64,000 nucleotides of DNA from a bacterium (GTDB lineage: Bacteria; Zhuqueibacterota; Zhuqueibacteria; Zhuqueibacterales; Zhuqueibacteraceae): assembly GCA_023150945.1 (NCBI GenBank), contig JAKLJX010000001.1:677693-741692 (forward strand), written 5' to 3'. The first letter of the stretch is position 1, and each line of letters begins with the position of its first letter. Below the pieces are notes generated by a model. It searched no databases, was not told the DNA's origin, and saw only the letters and a program-made list of their open reading frames with translations. Shown piece after piece: positions 26,681-36,359 of this stretch. The position numbers and the translations under genes are program-made.

Positions 26681-29074
26681 TCAGTGCAGTAGAATCATCT
26701 TCTTCGTTTGCGTAAGCCTCCCGGCCTCGAAACGATAAAAATAGATTCCCGCGGGAAGCCGTTTTCCTGCATCATTTTCTCCGTGCCAAAGAACGGTATA
26801 GATATCCTCCTCGCCCTGCACGGCATCGACCAGCGTTCGCACATGCCGTCCGAGAATGTCATAAACCCTCAACATCACGTGCCCTCTCCCCTCCATGACA
26901 TAGTCGATGGTAGTGAAATCCTTGAAAGGATTGGGGATGTTTTGATAGAGTACAAAAGTCACCGGAGGCTCCGGCGGCTTGGGTGGCGGTGGTGGCAGAA
27001 TGGGTTCCGTACAAATGCGCTCAAAAAAGTCGAAGCCACCGGTTGTGGTTTTGAGTAACGTCCCTTCGTCACCGGCGATCCAGCCGGTGTAAGTATCCGT
27101 AAAGAAAACTGACCGCAGGTGAAGACTGGTGCCACTCTTGAGTTGCTGCCATTCTTCCCCGCCGTTGGTGGTGAAGAAGATGCTGCCGTTTTCGCCGGCA
27201 ATGTAGCCCAATTCGGAATCGACAAAGTGCACAGCGCGAGCTCGAACAGGAGATTGGGCTGTCCTACGCCATGACAATCCTCCGTTTTCCGTCTTCGTCA
27301 CACCGGATCCTCCGACCACCCAGCCTATTTTTCGATCGAGGAAGAAGACATCCCATGCTGGAACGGGCGCTTCGCCGACCAGCTTCCAAGTTTTTCCGCC
27401 ATCTGTTGTCATTGTAATTTGGCCTCCACCTCCAGACCATTCACCGAACACGAGGCCGGTGTCGGCATCGAAGAAATGGATATTGTGCTTTGGGCCAGCG
27501 ATCCCGGCATAGTGAACGAACCAATTGCTGCCACTGTCTTCGGTTCTAATAAAGCCTCCGTTTATCACCATGCCGACCTTGGCATTGATGAACTGCAATG
27601 TCGTAGAGCCGTAGTCGAACCCTGACCAAGATAGCAACCGCGACCAATCCTCTCCGCCATTTGTCGTTCTAAGCAAGGTGTGGCTACCGGCTATCCAGCC
27701 CGTGTCAGCATTCAAAAACTGAATCCTGCGCAGATCGTTGGTGACGCCGCTCTGCTTGGTAATCCAGTTCTGGCCGCCATCTGTTGTTTTAAACAAAGCT
27801 CCTTTCGTTCCTACGATCCAACCGGTTTGTGCATCGGTAAAAATCATTTCTTCCAAATGGGTGCGCGTGAAAGTGTGGAAAAGCAAGGTCCATGTTCGGC
27901 CGCCATCGCGTGAGCGCAAGATCTCGCCGTGTGCACCCGCGGCCCAGCCATTGGTAGGATCGCTAAATTCTACCGTAAGCAGGTTCTGTGTCATATTGGC
28001 CATTGCCGCCTGCCAGTGTAACCCGCCATCATTCGTAAACAGAATGATGCCGGCATCGCCTGCAGCCCAGCCGTGTTGGGTGTCAATGAAGAAAATATCA
28101 TTCAGGGGCTGTGTCGTACCAGAGGTCTGGATTAACCAGTTTTCCCCCTGATCCTCAGTGTGTAAGAGCGTGCCGTTTTTTCCGGCAATCCAGCCGTGAT
28201 AGGCATCAGCAAAATGGACTGCCAACAGATCTTTTCCCGGGCCCTCGGAGATGACCTGTTCGGACCAAGTTTCGCCGCCATCATCGGTTTGGTAGATTGT
28301 ATGCACCCCGCCTTTGTGGCCAACAGCAAAGCCTTTTTGGGCGGTAAGGAAGGAGAGAGCGTAGATGATCGAATCAAAATCATCATGAAGCGTGGTGAAA
28401 AAGAAGTTTTTCCACGTCCTTCCGGCATCGACGGTATGCGCAATGATGCCATGTTTGACCCTGCCGCCATAGGAATTGACGGTTCGCCAACTGTAGCCCG
28501 CGAGCCAGCCCACCGACGGATTCACAAAATGAACCGCATTCCAATTCGCCGCTTCCGGCAGCCTCACAGGGAACCAGCATTTGCCCCCGTCAGCGGAAAG
28601 GAAGACGGTATTGTTCTCACCGGCCGCCCAGGCTAGAGTGTCGTTTAAGAAAAATACGTCGTTGATTTGTTGATATGTCCCAGCAGCGTTCTTGACGCGC
28701 TTCCAGTGCGCACCGTCGTCTTCCGTGGCTAGGAAACTGCCGCCGCTGCCGGCCGCTAGGACTACGCCCGGCCCTGCCAAATGTAAGTCAGTCAGCGTAT
28801 TCCCTTGGGGGAGTGGATTATGCCATACCCAGCCGGATTCTTCTCCGGGCAATGGCGGTCGTCCTTGGGTTGTCATGCGGAAGATCCAATCAGGTGACGT
28901 GCTCCGCGCTAGTTCCTGTGTGAGGCCGGGAGCAACAATCGCCAAAAAGGCGGCTATGATGGCCTTCACCCTCCAAACTGTCCCGGCGTTCCAGATATAC
29001 ATGGTTTCTCCGGCGGTGAATGGGGCAACTGCGGCGGCGAGAATGATGCTGAAAATTGAAACAGACTTTTTCAC
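26681..29074 (-). CDS. Secreted YCF48-type propeller protein with T9SS-type sorting domain
   Basis: The protein has 797 residues if GTG 29074 is used. GGAGG lies nine bases before that GTG, and VKKSVSIFSIILAAAVAPFTA is a normal signal peptide. An internal ATG at 29002 (GGAG six bases upstream) begins a second hydrophobic segment (VKAIIAAFLAIVAPGLTQ) and is a real alternative. The body has about fifteen YCF48/Asp-box repeats, such as GWIAGKNGTLLHTEDQGENW, GWAAGDAGIILFTNDGGLHW and GWIAGDEGTLLKTTTGG. A proline-rich spacer (LPPPPPKPPEPP) precedes the sorting domain (YQNIPNPFKDFTTIDYVMEG), which is more divergent than its neighbours'. It starts 15 bases before the upstream gene's stop region, so co-transcription is likely. 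Confidence 0.87.
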   Translation of the reverse strand: MKKSVSIFSIILAAAVAPFTAGETMYIWNAGTVWRVKAIIAAFLAIVAPGLTQELARSTSPDWIFRMTTQGRPPLPGEESGWVWHNPLPQGNTLTDLHLAGPGVVLAAGSGGSFLATEDDGAHWKRVKNAAGTYQQINDVFFLNDTLAWAAGENNTVFLSADGGKCWFPVRLPEAANWNAVHFVNPSVGWLAGYSWRTVNSYGGRVKHGIIAHTVDAGRTWKNFFFTTLHDDFDSIIYALSFLTAQKGFAVGHKGGVHTIYQTDDGGETWSEQVISEGPGKDLLAVHFADAYHGWIAGKNGTLLHTEDQGENWLIQTSGTTQPLNDIFFIDTQHGWAAGDAGIILFTNDGGLHWQAAMANMTQNLLTVEFSDPTNGWAAGAHGEILRSRDGGRTWTLLFHTFTRTHLEEMIFTDAQTGWIVGTKGALFKTTDGGQNWITKQSGVTNDLRRIQFLNADTGWIAGSHTLLRTTNGGEDWSRLLSWSGFDYGSTTLQFINAKVGMVINGGFIRTEDSGSNWFVHYAGIAGPKHNIHFFDADTGLVFGEWSGGGGQITMTTDGGKTWKLVGEAPVPAWDVFFLDRKIGWVVGGSGVTKTENGGLSWRRTAQSPVRARAVHFVDSELGYIAGENGSIFFTTNGGEEWQQLKSGTSLHLRSVFFTDTYTGWIAGDEGTLLKTTTGGFDFFERICTEPILPPPPPKPPEPPVTFVLYQNIPNPFKDFTTIDYVMEGRGHVMLRVYDILGRHVRTLVDAVQGEEDIYTVLWHGENDAGKRLPAGIYFYRFEAGRLTQTKKMILLH

Positions 29075-29088
29075 GTGAGCTGCCCTCC

Positions 29089-31899
29089 TTATCGCAGCAA
29101 CAACATCCTGCTCACCGCACGGAAACCGGGCGCAGTCAGCCGGCACAGATACAAGCCGCTCGGCAAGTCTGCGGCCCGGAATTCAACCGTGTGGTAGCCC
29201 GCTGCTTGCAGACCATCAATCAACATGGCCACACGCTCACCCAACAGATTGAAGACTTCAAGACGCACCCGGCTGGCGCGCGGCACCGCATAGCGGATGA
29301 TGGTACCTGGATTGAAGGGGTTCGGCATGTTGGAGAAGAGCGCAAATGCGGCTGGCAGGTCTGCGCTACTTGCTTGCCCAACTGACAGCGGCCCCAGCGC
29401 GTTGCCGAAATCAAGCGTGTCGAAAATCTGATGTGGTTGCAAGGTGATCACATATCCGGCGGCGGAAGGCGGCCACGTCTGGTGCCAGTCCCCGAATAAT
29501 TCCTGTGAAACTGAATACTGGCCAGCCGCCACTTGCGGGAAAACAAAACGGCCGTCTGCATCAGTCGTGGCGCGAAAGGAAGCTGCGCCGCGGAGATGAA
29601 TGGTCCGACCCAGCAGCGGGAATTCGGTTGGTTCCCTTAAGCCGTTGCCATTCTTGTCGAACCATACTGTGCCGCCGAGCGCGCCACCGTCTGGCGCCCA
29701 CAGTCCGAAATCGACATCGTGCGCGGACTGGCCCAGAGTCAAATGGAGCACGTGCATGCCCGGCGGAACGGTTTTGCTCCATCCCGGCAGGACCTTCACC
29801 GCAATCGAATATCCCCCCGGATCCAACTTCCGGAACGAGTAACTGCCCGACAAATCCGTTGGCACGCTGTCCTGCCGTGCGCCGGCCAGGTAAACTCGCC
29901 AGCCCGCCAGGCCTGCCTCATTCGCATCGCGTGCACCATCGCCGTCCAAATCATGCCAGACCGTGCCGTGAATTTCTCCGCGTTGCGGCAGAATGGAGAC
30001 CTGGCCGGGCAGGCTGCGCACAGGCACTGTTACTGCGTTCATGTCGGTTGCGGAGGTCTCGCTGAAACCAAGCTCTGCAATCTTTGTGTCGGGCGAGGGG
30101 TTGGGCCCGACGCGAAACTTCAACGTCGCGAGGACTCCGTCGCCTGCAATCGGCAGGCCTTGCGATTTTTCAAAAACCATACCTACCCTTGCCGGCGTGA
30201 TCGGTATGACGCGCAGCCTGCCTTCCGGATCAAGCGGTCCGGGCGCAAATTTCACGAACGAGAGCGGATGTTGTGTGACCTCCAGAGCTGCCCTGAAGGA
30301 GGAAAGACTCTCGCCGTTCAAACGCAAGGAAACGGGCACCGCCAGCGTGTCGCCCGGCTCGGCCTCCAGAGTGGTTGGGGCGAAGACGATGATGCTTGCT
30401 CCCGGCTCGATGGGGTCGTAAGGACTTACGGCATAGTAGAGCAAGACGGTGGGCGCAGCGCCACCGCCGATGATCGAGTTGCCGGTGTTGCCGTCGGATT
30501 GATAGACCAAGTGAATGGCCTCGGTGAGGTTGTCGGCCACCGAGGCCCACAAATCCTCCGACTGCGGTGTATCCGTGATATTGACGACTCTGCCAATGAC
30601 ATCACCGCTGGTCGGCGTGCGCACATAGATGTCGGTAAAGTGCGTGCTGTCGGTGTCAAAATCCAGCGGCCGGTAGGCGGCAAACACCAAGTAAAGGCCA
30701 TTGCTGCCGTCAAACGCGGCCTGGGGCTGCATGGTGAGCGTGGCATCGGCATTGATTTGATCGAAAGGATCGCCAGCGCGAAACAGATCTTCATCCGATT
30801 CCAATTGCGCGTCGGGCAAGTCTTTCCAAGCCACCACTTGTTGAATGCTTCCACCCTCCTCCCAATGTTGAATACCGACCTCGCGCGAGTGCCACAGCTC
30901 GAGCGCGGTGCCTGCCGTATCTTGCGTGGCGCGCACGGCTTCCCAGAACACATGCAGCTTGCCGGTGTTGTCGTAAATCAAATCGCACGTGTCCCAGGGG
31001 CGAATCTCCTGCGCGCCGATGGGAAGATCGTTCGGATAATTGGTGAGATTGCGGTAGGTCCACGTCGCCCCGTTGTTCTGCGTTTCCCAGAGATGAATGT
31101 CGCCTCCGCGCTCAGCCACCGCGATCGCGGTCTTGTTGCCGAAGCTGTCCATGGCCTGATCATCGGCACTGAATTGCGGTGTGCGCAGAGAAGTGTCCGG
31201 CTTGAGAACCTGCTGAGTCGAGCGCCAATCGTACTCATTAAAAAGTGTGACTTCCTTGCTTTTCGCGATGCCATTGAGCACGCCACGCACTGAAGAACAG
31301 ATGATGATTTTATCAGCGCCATCAACCGTCAAGCGCGGCCAAAGCAGGGGTAGCCCCGTATTGTTGTTCAGAATTCCCGTCGTCCAAATCGCAAAACCTT
31401 GCAGGGCATCGATGGTTACTTCATGACTGCGATTGGGTTCGCCGGAATGCACGGCTACCACGCTGCGTCCATCTGCCAGCGCGGAGAGGTTTGACCAGGC
31501 TTTGCCATAGAAGCTTGGGACCTTTTCCATTTGCGGCCACCATGCGATGCCATCGAAGTAGTTCCAATAAGTCCCAAGATCGGCAGTGTCGGGCCGCCGC
31601 GCAGCCATGCGGCCGACTGCAATCGCGTCCCCATAGTTCACGATGTTCGGCAGCACGCCGCCGTTCGAGCCGTAGTCATGAAAGGAGGTCATCAAATACA
31701 TGCCCGGCCCGAGGGCGCCGGTATTGTTGCCGGTATGGGGCTTAACGCCAGGGTAAGGTGAGGCGGTGCCGCTGAAGCCGCTGATCGCCAGCGGTTTCTT
31801 CTGCGGGTCCACGGGAAAATCCCGGCGCCGAGCTTGAAGCGGCAGGGTGGCAAGCAGGGTAAAACTCAGCACCCAGGCGAAGAGATGAATGCGTATCAT
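29089..31899 (-). CDS. Secreted multidomain protein: propeller-like, cohesin-like, two SdrD-B domains, T9SS-type sorting domain
   Basis: The protein has 936 residues from ATG 31899, which has AAAGGAGG six bases upstream and a signal peptide (IRIHLFAWVLSFTLLATLPLQA). The open frame continues 130 codons upstream only as an out-of-frame shadow of the next gene. Residues 25-470 are probably a propeller with repeated W/F-D blades but no family I can name. Residues 475-610 resemble a cohesin-type domain (EPGDTLAVPVSLRL ... GDGVLATLKFRV). Two SdrD-B-like repeats follow (GTVWHDLDGDGARDANEAGL, GTVWFDKNGNGLREPTEFPL), with acidic calcium-type loops. The last 90 residues are the sorting domain. A structural or adhesive surface role is likely. 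Confidence 0.88.
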   Translation of the reverse strand: MIRIHLFAWVLSFTLLATLPLQARRRDFPVDPQKKPLAISGFSGTASPYPGVKPHTGNNTGALGPGMYLMTSFHDYGSNGGVLPNIVNYGDAIAVGRMAARRPDTADLGTYWNYFDGIAWWPQMEKVPSFYGKAWSNLSALADGRSVVAVHSGEPNRSHEVTIDALQGFAIWTTGILNNNTGLPLLWPRLTVDGADKIIICSSVRGVLNGIAKSKEVTLFNEYDWRSTQQVLKPDTSLRTPQFSADDQAMDSFGNKTAIAVAERGGDIHLWETQNNGATWTYRNLTNYPNDLPIGAQEIRPWDTCDLIYDNTGKLHVFWEAVRATQDTAGTALELWHSREVGIQHWEEGGSIQQVVAWKDLPDAQLESDEDLFRAGDPFDQINADATLTMQPQAAFDGSNGLYLVFAAYRPLDFDTDSTHFTDIYVRTPTSGDVIGRVVNITDTPQSEDLWASVADNLTEAIHLVYQSDGNTGNSIIGGGAAPTVLLYYAVSPYDPIEPGASIIVFAPTTLEAEPGDTLAVPVSLRLNGESLSSFRAALEVTQHPLSFVKFAPGPLDPEGRLRVIPITPARVGMVFEKSQGLPIAGDGVLATLKFRVGPNPSPDTKIAELGFSETSATDMNAVTVPVRSLPGQVSILPQRGEIHGTVWHDLDGDGARDANEAGLAGWRVYLAGARQDSVPTDLSGSYSFRKLDPGGYSIAVKVLPGWSKTVPPGMHVLHLTLGQSAHDVDFGLWAPDGGALGGTVWFDKNGNGLREPTEFPLLGRTIHLRGAASFRATTDADGRFVFPQVAAGQYSVSQELFGDWHQTWPPSAAGYVITLQPHQIFDTLDFGNALGPLSVGQASSADLPAAFALFSNMPNPFNPGTIIRYAVPRASRVRLEVFNLLGERVAMLIDGLQAAGYHTVEFRAADLPSGLYLCRLTAPGFRAVSRMLLLR

Positions 31900-31930
31900 G
31901 ACGCCTCCTTTCGAAAACGGAGGGATGAGA

Positions 31931-33175
31931 TCACCGCAGCAGGACGAGCTTCCTGCTCTGCGAAAAGCCTTGCGCCCGCAGGCGATACACGTAAACGCCG
32001 CTGGGCAGATCCTGCGCCTGCCATTGCACGCGGTGTTCGCCGGCTGCACATTGCTCATTTGTGAGCGTCGCGATTTCTTCGCCGAGCAGGTTGTAGATTT
32101 TGAGCGTGACGAAGCCAGCTCGAGGAAGCGAGAAGCTGATGGTGGTCGAGAGGTTGAAGGGGTTGGGGTGGTTTTGCGCCAGCGTGAAATATGCCATTCG
32201 GCCATCAACCGAATTCTCGATGACAGTCGGCTGCGCACTACGGAAGACCCTTCCACTGTCGTCGCCAGCATAAGCAAAGTCGTTTGCATCGAATGCGATC
32301 GACCAGATACGGTTGTTCATTAGACCAGCGCCTCTTCTGGTCCAGGTTTCACCCCGGTCTGGGGAATACAGTATTTCCCCTTCCTGCTGGCCTGCAAAGA
32401 GGTATCCTCTCGAATTGACTGCAAGGCAGTTAACGTTCACTAGACTCGAGTTTGTTACGCTCCAGTAGTCACCATTATCAGTTGATCGAATAATCCCATT
32501 CCACAGGCTGGCTGCAAAAACATCTCCCCAGGCATTGCTGTTGATGTCCATGATGAGGCTGCCGGTGAAGCTTGGTGGGTCTCGATAAACGACTTGCCAG
32601 GTATCTCCGCCATCCGATGAGCGGTGTATGCTTCCCATCCAATTCCCTACATTCAGGCAGCAGTTTGTTGTGAGGAAGAAATGCCCACTCAGAGTGGCCA
32701 CTATCTTGAAAGCATAGAGATCGATCCGACCAAGATATTGCCAGCTTTCGCCATTGGTCTTGGAACGGAAGATGCCTTGGTCGATAGTTGAAACGATAAT
32801 GACATCGTTCGAATCAATTGCAATGCTATTGATCGTTGGCAAGCCCGTATTGGCTGCAATCCAACTCGTCCCTCCGTCCGAGGACCGAAACACTCCTCGC
32901 GAGGTTCCAACGAAGATATCGCCATTTCGATTAATTGCAAAAGTGGAAATATAGGACCCGAGTTTGTCCGTGCCGACTTGCTTCCAATTGCCGTCCCTGT
33001 GCGTTGATCGCCAGAGACCATCATCTTGTGTGCCTGCAAAAATGTGCCCACTCGAATTGACGGCAAGTACTGTGATGCGAGTACTGGAAAGTTTGCCGAT
33101 CTGTTTCCAATAGTCCTGCGCAGGAGCCGCCAATGTAATGCCCAATACAGTCCACAACGTGAGGCCGCCGATCAT
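31931..33175 (-). CDS. Secreted BNR/Asp-box propeller protein with T9SS-type sorting domain
   Basis: The protein has 414 residues from ATG 33175, where MIGGLTLWTVLGITLAAPAQ is a good signal peptide. The ribosome binding site is weak, and an upstream non-ATG start after a GGAGG near 33218 is possible. Residues 22-320 hold seven or so Asp-box/ligand-sensor-type blades: GHIFAGTQDDGLWRSTHRDG, GDIFVGTSRGVFRSSDGGTS, GDVFAASLWNGIIRSTDNGD and GYLFAGQQEGEILYSPDRGE. The sorting domain is nearly identical in DNA to that of the gene at 22905-25088 (I count about three differences in 240 bases). The ligand is unknown. Confidence 0.86.
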   Translation of the reverse strand: MIGGLTLWTVLGITLAAPAQDYWKQIGKLSSTRITVLAVNSSGHIFAGTQDDGLWRSTHRDGNWKQVGTDKLGSYISTFAINRNGDIFVGTSRGVFRSSDGGTSWIAANTGLPTINSIAIDSNDVIIVSTIDQGIFRSKTNGESWQYLGRIDLYAFKIVATLSGHFFLTTNCCLNVGNWMGSIHRSSDGGDTWQVVYRDPPSFTGSLIMDINSNAWGDVFAASLWNGIIRSTDNGDYWSVTNSSLVNVNCLAVNSRGYLFAGQQEGEILYSPDRGETWTRRGAGLMNNRIWSIAFDANDFAYAGDDSGRVFRSAQPTVIENSVDGRMAYFTLAQNHPNPFNLSTTISFSLPRAGFVTLKIYNLLGEEIATLTNEQCAAGEHRVQWQAQDLPSGVYVYRLRAQGFSQSRKLVLLR

Positions 33176-33349
33176 CTTCTTGCAGCCGATCTTTCTATGA
33201 CGATACCTCCGCACGCCGCAGACTCCCTCTCTTGTTTTTGTTCCCTGAATCATTCAAGGCCTGCCTCTTCGCACAATGATACCAACTTGTCGCAGAAACT
33301 TCCAGCCTGATGCGACGGTCAGGCTGGAAGTCTGCACGCCAGAGCGATC

Positions 33350-36322
33350 TCACCGCAACAGCGTCATCCGCTTTGCCACCTCCACCTGGCCGGCCTGCAG
33401 GCGATAGATGTAGATTCCGCTCGGCACCTCGTGCCCGCGCAGATCCTTGCCGTTCCACACCACTTCATAGCGTCCCGGCGCAACTTCGCGATCGAAGAGC
33501 ACGGCCACGAGGCGGCCGAGCAGGTCGTAGATTTTAATGAGTGCACGTTGTTTGTGCGCCAGGGGCGGTACTTCAAAGACGATCTTCGTTTCAGGATTGA
33601 AGGGATTGGGATAGTTTTGCGAGAGTAGATAGCTTATGATCATCAAGTCCTTTCTTTCCACAACGGAGACGATCGCAGCTTGAACGTACTTGATCGTGAC
33701 ATAGGCACCCCGGTTCGGACCGCCGCTGCAGCCCGTTACGTAAACTCCTCCGTGCGCGTCAACGGCGAGGGCGGTTGCTCGATCAGAAGCATTGGCCGAG
33801 CTGTTGAAGCGAACCATCCACCTCGTCTCGCCGGCGCTGTCATATTTGATCGTTGCAAAGTCATCAGAGGTGCCCGAGCCGGCGCTCTTGCCGGTCACAT
33901 AAACGTTTCCTCGTTCATCCAAAACCATGTCGCTCGGTTCGTCGAGGGATTTGCCGGGACCGTCATAGCGAGCATGCCATTGCTCGATGCCGGGGCTGTT
34001 GAATTTCACCAGCAGGTAGTCCAATCCCAAAACTCCCGGCGCACTACGCCCTTGGCCGAGCACGTAGACATTCCCGGCTCTGTCCAGGCGAATGAATTTG
34101 CCACCTTCAGTCAAACTTTGCGAAGAGGCCGCCCATTGTTGCACGCCCGCGCTGTTGTATTTGACAGTCGCATTGAAGCCCGTCACGTAAGTATTGCCGG
34201 CGGCGTCAAGCGCCAGCGCATAGGCATGATCGGCAAACCTGCCGGAGCCGTTGTAATGCGAACGCCACTGCTCCACTCCGTCGCGATCGTATTTTATCGT
34301 GGTGAAATCGAAGCCGGTATCCAGCTCCAAGCTGCTGCCGGTCACGATGACTTCACCGGAGGCATTCACGGCAAGATCATATGCAACGTCGGAAGAGGAC
34401 TGTGCCTGTCCGCTATATCGCGCCACCCACCGTTCTTCGCCGGCAGCGTTGTATTTGATCGTGGCAAAATCGGTGTTTTGATCAGCTCCAAGACTCGATC
34501 CCGTAACATAGACATTCTCTTGTTCATCGACGGCAAGCGCATTGATGAAGTCCTGCCCATTTCCCGGGCCGTTGTAACGAGCGCGCCATTGCTCAACACC
34601 GGCATTGTCGTATTTGACGACTGCGTAATCGACTGAAGTGCCCACTCCGTAACTCCAGCCGGCGACATAGACATTTCCATGCTCATCAAGCTTCAGAAAG
34701 GAGGGGCTGTCAACGCCATTGACCGGGCCGTTGTAACGGGTGAGCCACTGCAATTCGCCGGCGAAGTTGTATTTCACCGTGACGAAGTCAGAGGAGGTCC
34801 TTGCCCCCCGGCTGACACCCGTGACGTAAACGTTGCTCAGATCATCCACCGCAATGTCGTAGGCACAGTTGAAAGAATTGGTCGGCCCAGCCCCGTTGTG
34901 CCGCGCGACCCAAAGTTCGTCGCCATCGCCGTTGTATTTGATGGTCGCATAATCGTTGCCGGTGCCGGCACCGCGACTTTCACCGGTAACATAAACATTG
35001 CCACCCGCATCGATCGCCAACGCAGTTGCGCGATCTTGCTCCTGCCCGGGACCGTCATAGTGTCGAACCCAAAGCTCGTTGCCCATCGGGCTGTATTTGA
35101 TTGTGGTGTAATCATCGCTGGCACCGGCGTTGTATCCCGTAACGATGGCATTGCCAGTTCGATCAACGGCAATGGCAATTCCAAGAGCTTGATGGCTGCC
35201 CGGCCCATCATAGGTTTGGACCCATTCTAGCGTTCCCGAACGATTGAACTTGACGGTAACCATTTTCAGTTGGCCATGACCTGCACTCATTCCAGTCACA
35301 TAAGCATTTCCCAGGTCATCTACAGCAAAGTCAAAGAAATCGTCCCAATTATTGGTCTCCCCATCATAAAGGGCAGCCCATTGCTCATGCCCAACGGCAT
35401 CGTATTTCACCACGACATAATCATCATTCGTTCGGGCGCCGTAACTTGTGCCGCCGACGTAGACGTTGCCGGAGCCATCGAGGGCAAGAGCATAAGCCCG
35501 GTCAATCCCCCGGCCTGTGCCATCATAGAAGGCAGTCCACTCTTCCCTTCCGTTTTGATTGTATTTGCTCGTAAAAAAATCATCTTGCACGGAGCCGGTC
35601 ACGTAGACATTTCCAGCATCGTCCAGAGCTACGGCCACGCTGTAATTGAAAGCATCGCCCTGCCCCTGTCGCACAACCCATTGTTCAATGCCGGCGTTGT
35701 TGTAATATACCGTTACGCCGGCTCTCGCGGAAGTCACAACGTCGAAACCTATTCCCGCCACGGCAACATTGCCGGAATCATCGATGGCGATCGCAAGAGC
35801 ATGGTCGTCGCTGTTTTGCGGGCCATTGTAACGAACAGCCCATTGCTGCTCGCCGTTACGGTTGTATTTCACAGTGGCAAAGTCATTCGAGGTGTCCAAC
35901 CCCCAGCTTTGCCCGGTGACGTAGACGTTGCCATGCGTATCGACCGCAAGCGCTTGCGCCCCATCTTGCCAATTGGCGCTGCCGTCGTATCGTGCCGACC
36001 ACAAACGCGCGCCCGAGGGGCTGTATTTCACCGTGTAAAAGTCCCGGCCGGCGATGGGGCTGTCACTCGAACCGGTCACATAAACGTTTCCGGCGTCATC
36101 AACAGCGACAGCCTGCGCTTGGTCATTGCCATCAGAGGCGGAGTCAGCAGCAAAGTAATTCAACCATTCGACACGAATGCTGTCGGAAAGGCTGTGGGAA
36201 AAAGTTGACTTCGAAAGGTTGGCGCGGCTCAAGCTTTTTCCGAACAGAGATCTGGTCTGTGCTGTTGCCATGGACGCGCAAACCAGGGCAATAGCGAGAC
36301 AAGATTTTGCCAGCATTTTCAT
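33350..36322 (-). CDS. Secreted SBBP-repeat protein with T9SS-type sorting domain
   Basis: The protein has 990 residues from ATG 36322 (GGAGG seven bases upstream; signal peptide MKMLAKSCLAIALVCASMATAQ). Residues about 50-885 are some sixteen to seventeen repeats of about 50 residues with the core AVDDAGNVYVTG ... DFATVKYN..G.EQWVARYNGP, which is the seven-bladed-propeller-related SBBP repeat. The sorting domain starts at SQNYPNPFNPETKIVFEVPP and ends in AKRMTLLR; its last two thirds match the genes at 25292 and 36360 in DNA. Such repeat proteins are common among surface proteins of FCB bacteria, and the ligand cannot be told. Confidence 0.9.
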   Translation of the reverse strand: MKMLAKSCLAIALVCASMATAQTRSLFGKSLSRANLSKSTFSHSLSDSIRVEWLNYFAADSASDGNDQAQAVAVDDAGNVYVTGSSDSPIAGRDFYTVKYSPSGARLWSARYDGSANWQDGAQALAVDTHGNVYVTGQSWGLDTSNDFATVKYNRNGEQQWAVRYNGPQNSDDHALAIAIDDSGNVAVAGIGFDVVTSARAGVTVYYNNAGIEQWVVRQGQGDAFNYSVAVALDDAGNVYVTGSVQDDFFTSKYNQNGREEWTAFYDGTGRGIDRAYALALDGSGNVYVGGTSYGARTNDDYVVVKYDAVGHEQWAALYDGETNNWDDFFDFAVDDLGNAYVTGMSAGHGQLKMVTVKFNRSGTLEWVQTYDGPGSHQALGIAIAVDRTGNAIVTGYNAGASDDYTTIKYSPMGNELWVRHYDGPGQEQDRATALAIDAGGNVYVTGESRGAGTGNDYATIKYNGDGDELWVARHNGAGPTNSFNCAYDIAVDDLSNVYVTGVSRGARTSSDFVTVKYNFAGELQWLTRYNGPVNGVDSPSFLKLDEHGNVYVAGWSYGVGTSVDYAVVKYDNAGVEQWRARYNGPGNGQDFINALAVDEQENVYVTGSSLGADQNTDFATIKYNAAGEERWVARYSGQAQSSSDVAYDLAVNASGEVIVTGSSLELDTGFDFTTIKYDRDGVEQWRSHYNGSGRFADHAYALALDAAGNTYVTGFNATVKYNSAGVQQWAASSQSLTEGGKFIRLDRAGNVYVLGQGRSAPGVLGLDYLLVKFNSPGIEQWHARYDGPGKSLDEPSDMVLDERGNVYVTGKSAGSGTSDDFATIKYDSAGETRWMVRFNSSANASDRATALAVDAHGGVYVTGCSGGPNRGAYVTIKYVQAAIVSVVERKDLMIISYLLSQNYPNPFNPETKIVFEVPPLAHKQRALIKIYDLLGRLVAVLFDREVAPGRYEVVWNGKDLRGHEVPSGIYIYRLQAGQVEVAKRMTLLR

Positions 36323-36359
36323 GATCGTACCTCCACGGTCAAATTCAATCATGCCACCC

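Noticed and set aside
31900-32289. 130-codon N-terminal extension of the gene at 29089-31899
   Set aside because: The extension is the out-of-frame reading of the next gene's 3' end. ATG 31899 has AAAGGAGG and a signal peptide.
34000-36200. Regular ~150-base periodicity considered as a DNA repeat element
   Set aside because: It reflects the SBBP protein repeats; the DNA copies are diverged and stay in frame.
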